Below, piece by piece: positions 8,767-16,963 of a stretch of 64,000 nt of DNA. Origin of the DNA: an uncultured Paracoccaceae bacterium. GTDB lineage: Bacteria; Pseudomonadota; Alphaproteobacteria; Rhodobacterales; Rhodobacteraceae. Each line of letters starts with the position of its first letter. Positions within the stretch are counted from its first letter, which is position 1. The position numbers and the translations under genes were made by a program. The stretch covers positions 62,001 to 126,000 of the forward strand of contig OY288154.1 of NCBI GenBank assembly GCA_958439195.1. Reading direction: 5' to 3'. The notes beneath the pieces are model-generated. The model saw only the letters and a program-made list of their open reading frames with translations, searched no databases and was not told the origin of the DNA.

Positions 8767-9537
8767 TCATCCGATCTTGCGGAACAGGTCCAAAAGCTGT
8801 TGCCGGGCTACAAAGAAGATGCCGCCCAGGTATGCCACAGTCAGCACCATGAGCGTGATCCACGGATAGGTCAGCAGGGCCGCGATCAGTGCGGCAAGCG
8901 CCACAAGGATATAGCGCGCATCTTCGGCGTAGAATGTGACCCGTTTCAGCGAAGGTGTGCGAATGCGGCTGATCATCAGGGCGCCCATCGCAATCATCCA
9001 GAAGGCGATCACCCCGGCCGGGATGCGGACATCGCCCGGAAAGCAGAAGGCCAGGTAGATGGGGGCCAGCACCAGCATCGCCCCGGCAGGTGACGGCACG
9101 CCGATGAAAGAGGTGCGTTCGGCGGGTTCCGCGCCATCAATGGCCTTACTGCCCACGTTGAAGCGGGCAAGGCGCAGCATGCAACAGATGGCGTAGATCA
9201 AGACCGCGATCCAGCCAAGGCTCGCCTCGCCCTTCAGCCCCCAAAGATAGAGGACGATGGCGGGGGTTACGCCAAAATTGACAAAATCACCCAAACTGTC
9301 GAGTTCCGCGCCAATCGCGCTTTCGGATTTCAGCATCCGCGCAAGGCGGCCATCCAGCGCATCCAGCGCGGCCGCAAGGCCGATCAGGGCGACGGCGGTG
9401 GCGATACGGCCATCAATCGCAAAACGGATGGCGGTAAGACCCGCACATAGACCCACAACCGACACCAGATTCGGCAGCAGTTGCAGGATATGCAGCTTGC
9501 GGCGGGGGCGATCAGGGGCTGTGGGCGGCTGGGTCAT
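8767..9537 (-). CDS. pssA: CDP-diacylglycerol--serine O-phosphatidyltransferase
   Basis: This 256-residue integral membrane enzyme makes phosphatidylserine from CDP-diacylglycerol and serine. The CDP-alcohol phosphotransferase signature is visible as LAAALDALDGRLARMLKSESAIGAELDSLGD (the D-G-A-R-x8-G-x3-D-x3-D pattern, here DGR). Several hydrophobic segments follow. The ATG overlaps the stop of psd by four bases, so the two consecutive steps of phosphatidylethanolamine synthesis are translationally coupled. Confidence 0.94.
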   Translation of the reverse strand: MTQPPTAPDRPRRKLHILQLLPNLVSVVGLCAGLTAIRFAIDGRIATAVALIGLAAALDALDGRLARMLKSESAIGAELDSLGDFVNFGVTPAIVLYLWGLKGEASLGWIAVLIYAICCMLRLARFNVGSKAIDGAEPAERTSFIGVPSPAGAMLVLAPIYLAFCFPGDVRIPAGVIAFWMIAMGALMISRIRTPSLKRVTFYAEDARYILVALAALIAALLTYPWITLMVLTVAYLGGIFFVARQQLLDLFRKIG

Positions 9538-10226
9538 TCCATGCGGGCCATGCGTTGTGGGCTGTCGAGGCCGATTGTGGCGATGACGGTTTCGCCGGCC
9601 ACACAGGTCTGGCCCAGCGCAACCTGCGGTTCGACACCGTCGGGCAAATAGACATCAAGGCGCGAGCCAAAGCGGATCAGGCCGAAGCGTTCGCCGGTGC
9701 GGACATCCTGCCCCTTGACCGCGAAGCACAGGATGCGGCGCGCGACCAGGCCCGCGATCTGCACCACGGCGATGGACCGGCCATCGGCCATGTCGATGCG
9801 GATCGAGTTGCGTTCATTATCGACAGAGGCCTTGTCGAGCGAGGCGTTCAGGAATTTCCCCGGACGATAGGCGATTTCAGAGATGCGGCCCGCAATGGGC
9901 GCGCGGTTTACATGGCAGTTGAACACCGACATGAAAACCGAAACGCGCACCAGCGGTTCCGGTCCCATGCCCAATTCGGGCGGCGGGACGACGCGTTCGA
10001 TCAGCGACACCACGCCATCGGCGGGGCTGACCATCAGGCCGGTATTCTGCGGCACGGCACGTTTCGGGTCGCGGAAGAAATAATAACACCAGACCGTAAG
10101 GCCAACACCGATCCAGCCCAGCGGATCCCAGATCCAGAACAGGATCAGGGTCGCCACGGCGAAGGCCGCGACAAAGCGGATGCCTTCCTTGTGCATCGGC
10201 TTTATAAAGGTTTCTAACATGGTCAT
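9534..10226 (-). CDS. psd: Phosphatidylserine decarboxylase proenzyme (short form)
   Basis: Decarboxylates phosphatidylserine to phosphatidylethanolamine. The 230-residue protein has an N-terminal membrane segment (FVAAFAVATLILFWIW). The C-terminal IRFGSRLDVYLP holds the Gly-Ser self-cleavage site that generates the pyruvoyl cofactor. The frame is open to 10469, but that leader is arginine/proline-rich and unlike the family, so I use the ATG at 10226, which gives MTMLETFIKPMHKEG. It lies upstream of pssA with an ATGA overlap. The 264 bp between psd and the rpoH stop hold a perfect 12-bp palindrome, GCCTTATAAGGC at 10390-10401, but no gene I can support. Confidence 0.93.
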   Translation of the reverse strand: MTMLETFIKPMHKEGIRFVAAFAVATLILFWIWDPLGWIGVGLTVWCYYFFRDPKRAVPQNTGLMVSPADGVVSLIERVVPPPELGMGPEPLVRVSVFMSVFNCHVNRAPIAGRISEIAYRPGKFLNASLDKASVDNERNSIRIDMADGRSIAVVQIAGLVARRILCFAVKGQDVRTGERFGLIRFGSRLDVYLPDGVEPQVALGQTCVAGETVIATIGLDSPQRMARME

Positions 10227-10490
10227 CGGCGGCCTCCGGCTTTGCTGCGGTCTATCCCCATGCAATCGGCGAGGCAACTGGTGATGGGTTTCGGCTTTGT
10301 CGCACCGTACGGGGGTGGGCGGTCGCCGCGCCAAGTTTGCCGTGAAGTTGGACAAAACCCAAATGCCTTTACGGGCGAAAGGCCGCTTGGCCTTATAAGG
10401 CAAAACGCGCGCCGATCCGCACAGACCGGAGCGCGTTGCAGGCGTTTCAGGGCGGCCGGGTGTTCGCAACCCCGACGCGGCAACGACACG

Positions 10491-11387
10491 TCAGGCGGGG
10501 ATGACCATCCCCTTGACGCGTGCCAGTTCGCGCATCTTGGCTTGCAGCTTTTCAAAGGCCCGCACCTCGATCTGGCGAATGCGTTCGCGGCTGACGCCGT
10601 AGCTTTCGGACAGTTCTTCCAGCGTGACGGGCGTGTCGGCCAGACGGCGCTGCATCAGGATGTCTTTCTCACGCTCGTTCAGCACGGCCATCGCCTGCAC
10701 CAGCATTGCGCGGCGGGCATCCAGTTCGTCGCGTTCGGCATAGGCACCGGCCTGATCGCTGTCTTCATCTTCCAGCCAGTCCTGCCATTGGGTCGCCCCT
10801 TCGCCATCCGATCCGACGGTCGCGTTCAGCGACGCGTCAGAGCCGGACAGGCGACGGTTCATGTCGATGACTTCGTCTTCGGTCACCGACAGATCCTTGG
10901 CGATCTGGGCCACGTTTTCGGGGCGCAGGTCGCCTTCTTCCAGCGCGCCAACCTTGGCCTTGGCCTTGCGCAGGTTGAAGAACAGCTTTTTCTGCGCCGA
11001 GGTGGTGCCGAGTTTCACAAGGCTCCATGACCGCAGGATATATTCCTGGATCGAGGCGCGGATCCACCACATTGCATAGGTGGCCAGTCGAAAGCCTTTT
11101 TCGGGATCAAAGCGTTTGACCGCCTGCATCAGGCCGACATTCGCCTCAGAGATCACCTCGGCCTGCGGCAGGCCATAGCCGCGATAGCCCATCGCGATCT
11201 TGGCGGCGAGACGGAGGTGGCTGGTCACAAGCTGGTGCGCAGCGCCGGCATCCTGATGATCCACCCAGCGCTTGGCCAGCATGTATTCCTGTTCCGGCTC
11301 CAGCAGCGGAAACTTGCGAATCTCCTGCATATAGCGGTTCAGCCCCTGTTCCGGGCTGGGTGCAGGAAGGTTCTGGTAGGTGCTCAT
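10491..11387 (-). CDS. rpoH: RNA polymerase sigma factor RpoH (sigma-32 family)
   Basis: This 298-residue alternative sigma factor directs heat-shock and oxidative-stress transcription. Region 2 reads TYAMWWIRASIQEYIL. It is followed by SWSLVKLGTTSAQKKLFFNLRK, which contains the RpoH-box QKKLFFNLR, and region 4 has YGVSRERIRQIE. I chose the ATG at 11387, which follows an AGGGGG ribosome-binding site; the frame extends 27 codons further without family similarity. Rhodobacteraceae often carry two rpoH paralogues, and this could be either. It lies downstream of an RluA-type synthase on the same strand with a 179-bp gap that presumably contains its own promoter. Confidence 0.93.
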   Translation of the reverse strand: MSTYQNLPAPSPEQGLNRYMQEIRKFPLLEPEQEYMLAKRWVDHQDAGAAHQLVTSHLRLAAKIAMGYRGYGLPQAEVISEANVGLMQAVKRFDPEKGFRLATYAMWWIRASIQEYILRSWSLVKLGTTSAQKKLFFNLRKAKAKVGALEEGDLRPENVAQIAKDLSVTEDEVIDMNRRLSGSDASLNATVGSDGEGATQWQDWLEDEDSDQAGAYAERDELDARRAMLVQAMAVLNEREKDILMQRRLADTPVTLEELSESYGVSRERIRQIEVRAFEKLQAKMRELARVKGMVIPA

Positions 11388-11566
11388 GTCGTGCCCCCTA
11401 AACTGTGGTCCGGGACTTGATGAAGCCCCCGGACATGCAACACTGGTTATCGGCGGTGCAGGATGCAAGTCCGCCTTTTATTTTCACAAGAGTTGGGAAG
11501 AGTTCCGCCTTTGTTAAAGGCGCGTTTCCGTGCTGTAACGCACATGTCAGGGATTGTTTCAGCAGA

Positions 11567-12628
11567 TCAGTGCGCCGCGCGCAGGGTTTCGACAAGCGCC
11601 GCCATGTCCGGTGGCAGCGGGCTTTCAAAGCTGAGTTCGGCCCCGGTGACGGGGTGGACAAAGCCCAGCGTGGCGGCGTGGAGCGCCTGACGCGGGAAGG
11701 TGTTGCCCGCCTCGGCCGCCTTTTCGCCCACGAGTTTCGGGGCAAGGCGGCGGCGGCCACCATAGGTTTGATCGCCCAACAGGGCGTGGCCCGCGTAGGA
11801 CATATGCACCCGGATCTGATGGGTGCGGCCGGTTTCCAGCCAGCAATCGACCAGCGCGGCGGCGGTGTGGCCAAAGGCTTCGACCACATGGGCGCGGGTG
11901 ATGGCGTGGCGCCCTGCCCCATCCCAGACCACGGCCTGACGTTGGCGGTCGGTCTTGTGGCGGGCAAGTGCGGTGGCGATGCGGACGATGCCGCCGGATT
12001 CAAAGCTGACACCCTTGGTGCCGCGCAGGCGCGGATCGGCCCCATCCGGCACGCCGTGGACAAGGGCGATGTAATGGCGGTTAACGCTGTGATCTTCGAA
12101 TTGTTTGGCCAACCCGTGATGCGCGCGGTCGGATTTGGCGACGACCAGAAGGCCGGTGGTATCCTTGTCGATGCGGTGGACGATGCCGGGGCGTTTCTCG
12201 CCGCCTATCCCTGACAGGGTGTCGCCGCAATGGTGGAGAAGCGCGTTGACCAATGTGCCCGAGGGCGAGCCCGGCGCGGGGTGGACGACCATGCCTGCGG
12301 GTTTGTCGATGACGATCAGATCGTCGTCTTCATAGATCACAGTCAGGGGGATGGCTTCGGGTTGCGCGTCATATTCCTGAGCCAGAGCGAGGGTCAGGGT
12401 GAAGGTATCGCCTTCTGCCACGCGGGTTTTGGGGTCGGTGACGGGAAGGCCGTCCTTCAACACCGCGCCTTCAGCGATCATCTTCATCAGGCGTGACCGG
12501 GACAGGGCCGCTTCCTCTGGCACCTCGCGCGTCAGGGCCTTATCAAGGCGGTCAGGCGGGTTTGGCCCGATGGTGACGTTCAGAGTGGTGGCGCCGTCTT
12601 CGATGGCTTCTGGCGAAAGGTCTGGCAT
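11567..12628 (-). CDS. RluA family 23S rRNA pseudouridine synthase (RluD-like)
   Basis: This 353-residue enzyme isomerises specific rRNA uridines to pseudouridine. An N-terminal S4-like RNA-binding region (LSRSRLMKMIAEGAVLKDG) precedes the catalytic block GGEKRPGIVHRIDKDTTGLLVVAK, with the catalytic aspartate in HRIDKDT, and the RTHQIRVHM motif. The frame is open to 12856, but that region runs through the divergent DUF6476 gene. The ATG at 12628 has AGGAG eight bases upstream and starts MPDLSPEAIEDG. Its start codon overlaps the start codon of the divergent gene at 12627 (shared CATG). Position and length fit RluD. Confidence 0.93.
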   Translation of the reverse strand: MPDLSPEAIEDGATTLNVTIGPNPPDRLDKALTREVPEEAALSRSRLMKMIAEGAVLKDGLPVTDPKTRVAEGDTFTLTLALAQEYDAQPEAIPLTVIYEDDDLIVIDKPAGMVVHPAPGSPSGTLVNALLHHCGDTLSGIGGEKRPGIVHRIDKDTTGLLVVAKSDRAHHGLAKQFEDHSVNRHYIALVHGVPDGADPRLRGTKGVSFESGGIVRIATALARHKTDRQRQAVVWDGAGRHAITRAHVVEAFGHTAAALVDCWLETGRTHQIRVHMSYAGHALLGDQTYGGRRRLAPKLVGEKAAEAGNTFPRQALHAATLGFVHPVTGAELSFESPLPPDMAALVETLRAAH

Positions 12629-12926
12629 GGACGATACTCCTGATCCCGCGGGGCTTCCGCCCAGCCTGACCTTTCTGAAATGGCTGGTCATCGTGTTGAT
12701 GATCACGATGATCGGGGGTGTCATAACCATCGTCGGGCTGCTTGTCACCCGGATGCCGAACGGGGCGGGGCCGGTTTTGCCCGAAAGCCTGACGCTGCCC
12801 GAAGGGGCCAAGGCCGAGGCGGTTACAGTGGGGGCGGATTTCCTGCTGGTGGTCACGACCGACGGGCGGGCGCTGGTCTATACGCGGGACGGCAGGTTCC
12901 GGCAGGAGATTGCGCTGTCAGAGTGA
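12627..12926 (+). CDS. DUF6476 family small membrane protein
   Basis: This 99-residue protein has one strong transmembrane segment (WLVIVLMITMIGGVITIVGLLV, about residues 19-40), followed by a short soluble tail. It matches the small DUF6476 proteins of Rhodobacteraceae. Function is unknown. GAAAGG lies a few bases before the ATG. The start codon overlaps that of the divergent pseudouridine synthase gene, and the 3' end overlaps the convergent BtuF-like gene by nine bases. Confidence 0.78.
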   Translation: MDDTPDPAGLPPSLTFLKWLVIVLMITMIGGVITIVGLLVTRMPNGAGPVLPESLTLPEGAKAEAVTVGADFLLVVTTDGRALVYTRDGRFRQEIALSE

Positions 12927-13697
12927 CGCGTCACCCCAAAGCGCGGTGAGGATGGCATCCAGCCCATCCGTCAGCGCGGCGGGGCCGGGTTGCAGGATAA
13001 GCGGCGACTTGATTTCATGGATGCGTCCGTTGCGGATGGCGGGCATCGCATCCCAACCTGGGCGCGCCGCGATGCGGGCGGGGACAACCTTTTTTCCGCA
13101 CCATGAGGCGAGGATCACATCAGGGGCGCGGGGGATCACCTGTTCGGGCAAAAGGATGCGGTCCTTGGCGGCTTTTTGCGCGGCCAGTTCGGGGAAGGCG
13201 TCCTGCCCACCAGCGACCTGGATCAGTTCGGACACCCAGCCAATGCCGGAGATGAGGGGGTCGTCCCATTCCTCGAACAGCACCTTGGGGCGGTGCGGGC
13301 GGGGGATGGCCGCGATCCGTTGCAGACGATCTTCATAGCTGCGGACAAGCGTTTCGGCCACGTCCGGAACGCCGGTCAGTGCGCCACAGGTGCGGATCAT
13401 GCGCAGGATGCCCGCGATGTCGCGCTGGTTGAAGGCATGCACCTCGACCCCGGCGCGGATCAGATCAGCCACGATGGGGGCCTGAAGATCAGAAAAGGTG
13501 AGGACGAGGTCGGGGTTCATATCAAGGATCTTGGGGATGTCTGCCGAAGTAAAGGCGCCCACGCGGGGCTTTTCACGGCGGACGTGGGCAGGGCGGACGG
13601 CGTAGCCGGTAACGCCCACGATGCGGTGATCCTGCCCCAGAAGATACAAGGTTTCGACGGTTTCCTCGGTCAGGCAGACAATGCGGGAGTAGGTCAT
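12918..13697 (-). CDS. BtuF-like corrinoid-binding protein without signal peptide
   Basis: This 259-residue protein of the periplasmic-binding-protein (TroA/BtuF) fold begins MTYSRIVCLTEETVETLYLLG and reads directly into the mature fold (GVTGYAVRPAHV, PDLVLTFSDLQ). It has no hydrophobic leader, so it should stay in the cytoplasm or be exported in another way. It is the last gene of the B12 operon, and its ATG overlaps the cbiZ stop (ATGA). A second BtuF with a leader is encoded at 16121, so this copy is unlikely to be the transporter's binding protein. It may bind corrinoids or help CbiZ; that is inference. The frame extends upstream to 13856, but only inside cbiZ. Confidence 0.8.
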   Translation of the reverse strand: MTYSRIVCLTEETVETLYLLGQDHRIVGVTGYAVRPAHVRREKPRVGAFTSADIPKILDMNPDLVLTFSDLQAPIVADLIRAGVEVHAFNQRDIAGILRMIRTCGALTGVPDVAETLVRSYEDRLQRIAAIPRPHRPKVLFEEWDDPLISGIGWVSELIQVAGGQDAFPELAAQKAAKDRILLPEQVIPRAPDVILASWCGKKVVPARIAARPGWDAMPAIRNGRIHEIKSPLILQPGPAALTDGLDAILTALWGDASL

Positions 13698-14356
13698 TTT
13701 GCGGCCCTGCGTTCCTCTTCCGCCTTGCGCCAGACCTGCCAATCGGCGGCGGCGGCGGCGATGGCGCGGCGGGTGGCGGCACCCACCGCCTCGCCTATGG
13801 CCGTGTGCATTCCGGCATAGCGGGTGTCGCCCGGATCGCAGGCCAGCGCGGCGCAATCGGTGCCGGTGCCGGTGGCGGTGCCGGTGGGCAGGGTCAGCCC
13901 CGCCTCCATCACGGCGGCGGTGCGGGCCTGCACGGCGATGGAAAGCGCCTCAAGCTGGGCGGCCTCGGTCAGGGCGGCGTTCACGGCGCTGCAAAGGTTG
14001 ATCGTGCCCCAATCGGCGGTGTGATAGGGGCGGCGGGTTCCCACGGCCTCGGCATTCGAGAGGCCCACGGTGGCGAGGCAGGTGGCGGTGATGCCATCAA
14101 CTGTCGCCTCGGCCAGATGAAAGGTGCCGATGTCGCGCGACGTGAGCATTCCGACAGAGTCGGGCCAGGTCTGCATTTCCTGCGCGAACCACGATTCCAC
14201 ATCGAAATCACGGGGGAGATCGGCGTTTTTCACCTCACGCCACACCACCGATTGTGCGGTGGAATAGCCGGGGCGGAAGGGCGCCCAGCTAAGCACCCGC
14301 ATGGGCCGGGGCAGATGGGCGGTGAGCCAGGGACGGGTGAGGGTGGCGCGGATCAT
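13694..14356 (-). CDS. cbiZ: Adenosylcobinamide amidohydrolase CbiZ
   Basis: This 220-residue enzyme cleaves the aminopropanol/nucleotide loop side chain from adenosylcobinamide or pseudo-cobalamin, giving adenosylcobyric acid for remodelling. Family blocks visible are VLSWAPFRPGYSTAQSVVWREV, GMLTSRDIGTFHLAEATVDG and ATVGLSNAEAVG. The ATG at 14356 overlaps the btuD stop (ATGA), and its own stop overlaps the next start. In Rhodobacter sphaeroides CbiZ is known to be needed for salvage of pseudo-B12; the same role is likely here because the gene sits inside a corrinoid transport operon. Confidence 0.86.
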   Translation of the reverse strand: MIRATLTRPWLTAHLPRPMRVLSWAPFRPGYSTAQSVVWREVKNADLPRDFDVESWFAQEMQTWPDSVGMLTSRDIGTFHLAEATVDGITATCLATVGLSNAEAVGTRRPYHTADWGTINLCSAVNAALTEAAQLEALSIAVQARTAAVMEAGLTLPTGTATGTGTDCAALACDPGDTRYAGMHTAIGEAVGAATRRAIAAAAADWQVWRKAEEERRAAK

Positions 14357-15135
14357 CGGGTGACGGAAAGGGGTTGGAAGATGTGGCCTTGGGGCGTCTC
14401 GGTATGGAAGCCCTGAACGCCGAAGACGCGGGCAAGAAGCGTGTCGTTCAGCACGTCGCGCGGGGGGCCATCGGCGGCGATGCGACCCGTTTCCAGCATG
14501 ATGAGCCGGGTGCAATGGCGGGCGGCAAGGCCCAGGTCATGAACCGAAGCAATGACGGCGCGGCCTTCAGTGGCGAGGTCGGCAAAGACCTGCATGGTGC
14601 GGATCTGGGCCGCGGGGTCGAGGCCCGCCACCGGTTCATCGGTCAGAAGAAGCGGCGTGTCCTGGGCCAGCGCGCGGGCAATCAGGACGCGGGCCTGTTC
14701 GCCGCCCGACAATGCGGTGGCGGTGCGGCCGCGAAAGCCCGCCAGACCCATCCTGTCCAGCGCGCGGTCGATGGCGGCCTGATCCTTGCCGCCATGCGAT
14801 CCGGGGCGGGGCGATCCGGGGCGGTGCGATCCGGCGCGATGTGGGACGCGGCCAAGGGCGACCACCGATTCCACCGTGACCGGCCAGGCGATGTCACGCG
14901 CTTGCGGCAGGAAGGCGGCGATGCGGGCGCGATCCTGCGGGGACAGCGCGGCAAGGTTGGAGCGGCCCTGATGTGGCAGAAGGCCGAGGGCGGCGCGCAG
15001 AAGCGTGGTCTTTCCCGCGCCGTTGGGGCCGATCAGGCCCACGAATTCGCCCTGTCCCACGGTCAACGAGATGCCGTCCAGCACTGGGCATTGGCCGCGT
15101 TTGACGGTGAGGTTTTCCAGTTGCAGCAGGTTCAT
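14353..15135 (-). CDS. btuD: Corrinoid ABC transporter ATP-binding protein
   Basis: This 260-residue ABC ATPase of the FecE/BtuD type powers corrinoid import with BtuC. The Walker A is GPNGAGKTT, the signature is LSGGEQARV, and the Walker B is LLLTDEP followed by a conserved H-loop (SVHDLG). The start is the ATG at 15135 (MNLLQLENLTVKRGQ), overlapping the btuC stop as ATGA; the longer open frame upstream is antisense-like and not credible. An unusual short direct repeat (GSHRPGSPRPGSHGG) lies between Walker A and the signature, encoded by repeated GATCCGG units at about 14800-14840. Confidence 0.9.
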   Translation of the reverse strand: MNLLQLENLTVKRGQCPVLDGISLTVGQGEFVGLIGPNGAGKTTLLRAALGLLPHQGRSNLAALSPQDRARIAAFLPQARDIAWPVTVESVVALGRVPHRAGSHRPGSPRPGSHGGKDQAAIDRALDRMGLAGFRGRTATALSGGEQARVLIARALAQDTPLLLTDEPVAGLDPAAQIRTMQVFADLATEGRAVIASVHDLGLAARHCTRLIMLETGRIAADGPPRDVLNDTLLARVFGVQGFHTETPQGHIFQPLSVTR

Positions 15136-16121
15136 GCCTCGACTCCGCGCATCCGCCACAGAAGATGCAGGAAGAAGGGCGCGCCGACCAGTGCGGTAAG
15201 GACGCCGAGTTTCAGATCCTGATCCGGGGCGATCAGGCGCACGGCAATGTCGGCGGCCAACAGCATCGCGGCCCCGCCCAGCATGGCGGCGGGCAGCAGG
15301 CGTGACGGTTGGCCACCCGTCAGCGGGCGCAGAAGATGGGGGATGACAAGGCCGACAAAGCCGATGGCCCCGGCGACGGCGACCGACGCCCCGATGGCGG
15401 CGGCGGTGCCAAGGATGATCATCATCCGCAGGCGGCGCAGGCTGATGCCCATCGATTGCGCGGCGTCTTCGCCCAGGGTCAGGGCATCCAGCGCGCGGCC
15501 TGTCAGCAACAACATCGCGCCGCCCAGAAGGATGAAGGGGGCGGCGATCCAGACATGGGTCATCGACCTGTCGGACAGGGAACCCATCATCCAATAGACG
15601 ATCTCCATCACCGCGAAGGGGTTGGCCGACAGGTTCAGGACAAGCTGCGTGCCTGCGCCGGTGAGTGCGGAAATGGCGATCCCGGCCAGGATCAGCGACA
15701 GCGCGCCGCCGCGAGGCCCGGCGAGGGCGAGGATCAGGAGGACCGACAGCGCGGCACCCGTGAGGGCGGCCAGCGGCAAGGCGAGGGTGAAGGCGGCGGC
15801 AAGGCCGGTTTGCAGCGACAAGACAGCGCCCAGAGCGGCAGAGGAGGAGACACCGATCAGGCCAGGTTCGGCCAACGGGTTGCGCAGAAAGCCCTGCATG
15901 GCCGCGCCCGACAGGCCGAGGACAGCGCCGACCAGCAGGCCGAGGATGGCGCGGGGCAAACGGATTTCCTGCATCACAAGAACGATGGGGCCGCCTTCGC
16001 CCCGGAACAGGGCAGACAGGCTTTCCCCCAGGCCCAGCGCGGCGGGGCCGATCAGCAGCGAGCCGAAGAACAGCAGGGTGACCAGCAGGCCAAGGAGGGT
16101 GAGAAGCAGCCGTTGCGACAT
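15132..16121 (-). CDS. btuC: Corrinoid ABC transporter permease (FecCD family)
   Basis: This 329-residue, highly hydrophobic permease has about ten membrane segments. The FecCD family motifs RLPRAILGLLVGAVLGLSGAAMQGFLRNPLAEPGLIGV and GFVGLVIPHLLR are present. It forms the membrane channel with BtuD. An ATG at 16121 shares a base with the btuF stop; a GTG three bases earlier (16124) is an equally possible start. It is fourth in the riboswitch-controlled operon counting from the riboswitch (riboswitch, btuB, btuF, btuC). Confidence 0.9.
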   Translation of the reverse strand: MSQRLLLTLLGLLVTLLFFGSLLIGPAALGLGESLSALFRGEGGPIVLVMQEIRLPRAILGLLVGAVLGLSGAAMQGFLRNPLAEPGLIGVSSSAALGAVLSLQTGLAAAFTLALPLAALTGAALSVLLILALAGPRGGALSLILAGIAISALTGAGTQLVLNLSANPFAVMEIVYWMMGSLSDRSMTHVWIAAPFILLGGAMLLLTGRALDALTLGEDAAQSMGISLRRLRMMIILGTAAAIGASVAVAGAIGFVGLVIPHLLRPLTGGQPSRLLPAAMLGGAAMLLAADIAVRLIAPDQDLKLGVLTALVGAPFFLHLLWRMRGVEA

Positions 16122-16963
16122 CACGGTGCCGCCCCGATCGCGGCGCGGGTGTCGGCCATCGTGCGGACGGCGTTCAGGATATGGGGGGTGCCGCAGACCC
16201 AGTCGGCGTCGCGCACCGAGGCGCGGGCGGCATTGCTGCGGATCGCATCCAGCGCGGGGTGGGTAAGGATTTCCTCGGCCCGCGAGGCACCCGGATAGGG
16301 GGTGGAGGTGACAACGACCGTGGGTTGGGCGATGACGAGGCGTTCAAGGGGCAGGATGCCGCCGCCGGTCAGCCCCGCCTCGGCCCCGACATTGCGAAAG
16401 CCGGTCAGCGCAAGGATGTTGTCGGACAGGGTGCCGGAGCCTGCGGTATAGCCGTTTGGGTAATACATCGCCGCCGTGACGGGTTCGCCATCAAAGCCAA
16501 GCGCGGCAAGGTCGGCTTCAAAAGCCTGCGCCATCGCCTCACCCTGGTCCGCGCGGCCTAGGGCGGTGCCGATCAGGCGCATATGGGCGGCGACATCTTG
16601 CAGCGTGTCGGCGGGCGGAAGCTGGACCACCTCGATGCCCAGGTCGGTGAGCAGATCAACAGTTGCACGCGCTGTGTAGGTTCCGGCCAGCACAAGATCG
16701 GGGCGCATCAGGAAGATCTGTTCCGCCCCGCCCCTGTTGATCGGATAGGCGCGGGCCTCATCGACCATGGCCGAGGAAAGCGGGTCAAGCGACAGGTGGC
16801 TGACCGACAAAAGCTGACCGGGGGCGGCCAGCAGCATGGCAAGCTGATCGGTACACAGGTTCATCGACACCACCCGTTCGGGCGGTGCCGCCACCACCGC
16901 CCCGGCCCAAAGGGCCAAGGCGGCGGGGAGGAGGAGGTCAGAAGGACGCACGGAGACCGGCAT
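16121..16963 (-). CDS. btuF: Periplasmic corrinoid-binding protein BtuF
   Basis: This 280-residue binding protein has an N-terminal leader (LLLPAALALWAGAVVA, then AAPPERVVSMNLCTDQL), so it is exported to the periplasm. There it would pass corrinoid from BtuB to BtuCD. The ABC-binding-protein fold is seen in RPDLVLAGTYTARATVDLL and DWVCGTPHILNAVRTMAD. I chose the ATG at 16963, which overlaps the last 26 bases of btuB; a GTG at 16951 is an alternative. The C-terminal end overlaps btuC by one base. Confidence 0.86.
   Translation of the reverse strand: MPVSVRPSDLLLPAALALWAGAVVAAPPERVVSMNLCTDQLAMLLAAPGQLLSVSHLSLDPLSSAMVDEARAYPINRGGAEQIFLMRPDLVLAGTYTARATVDLLTDLGIEVVQLPPADTLQDVAAHMRLIGTALGRADQGEAMAQAFEADLAALGFDGEPVTAAMYYPNGYTAGSGTLSDNILALTGFRNVGAEAGLTGGGILPLERLVIAQPTVVVTSTPYPGASRAEEILTHPALDAIRSNAARASVRDADWVCGTPHILNAVRTMADTRAAIGAAP

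Noticed and set aside
10390..10401. Palindrome GCCTTATAAGGC as a psd promoter
   Set aside because: The TATAAG could be a -10 box, but no acceptable -35 lies at the right distance.
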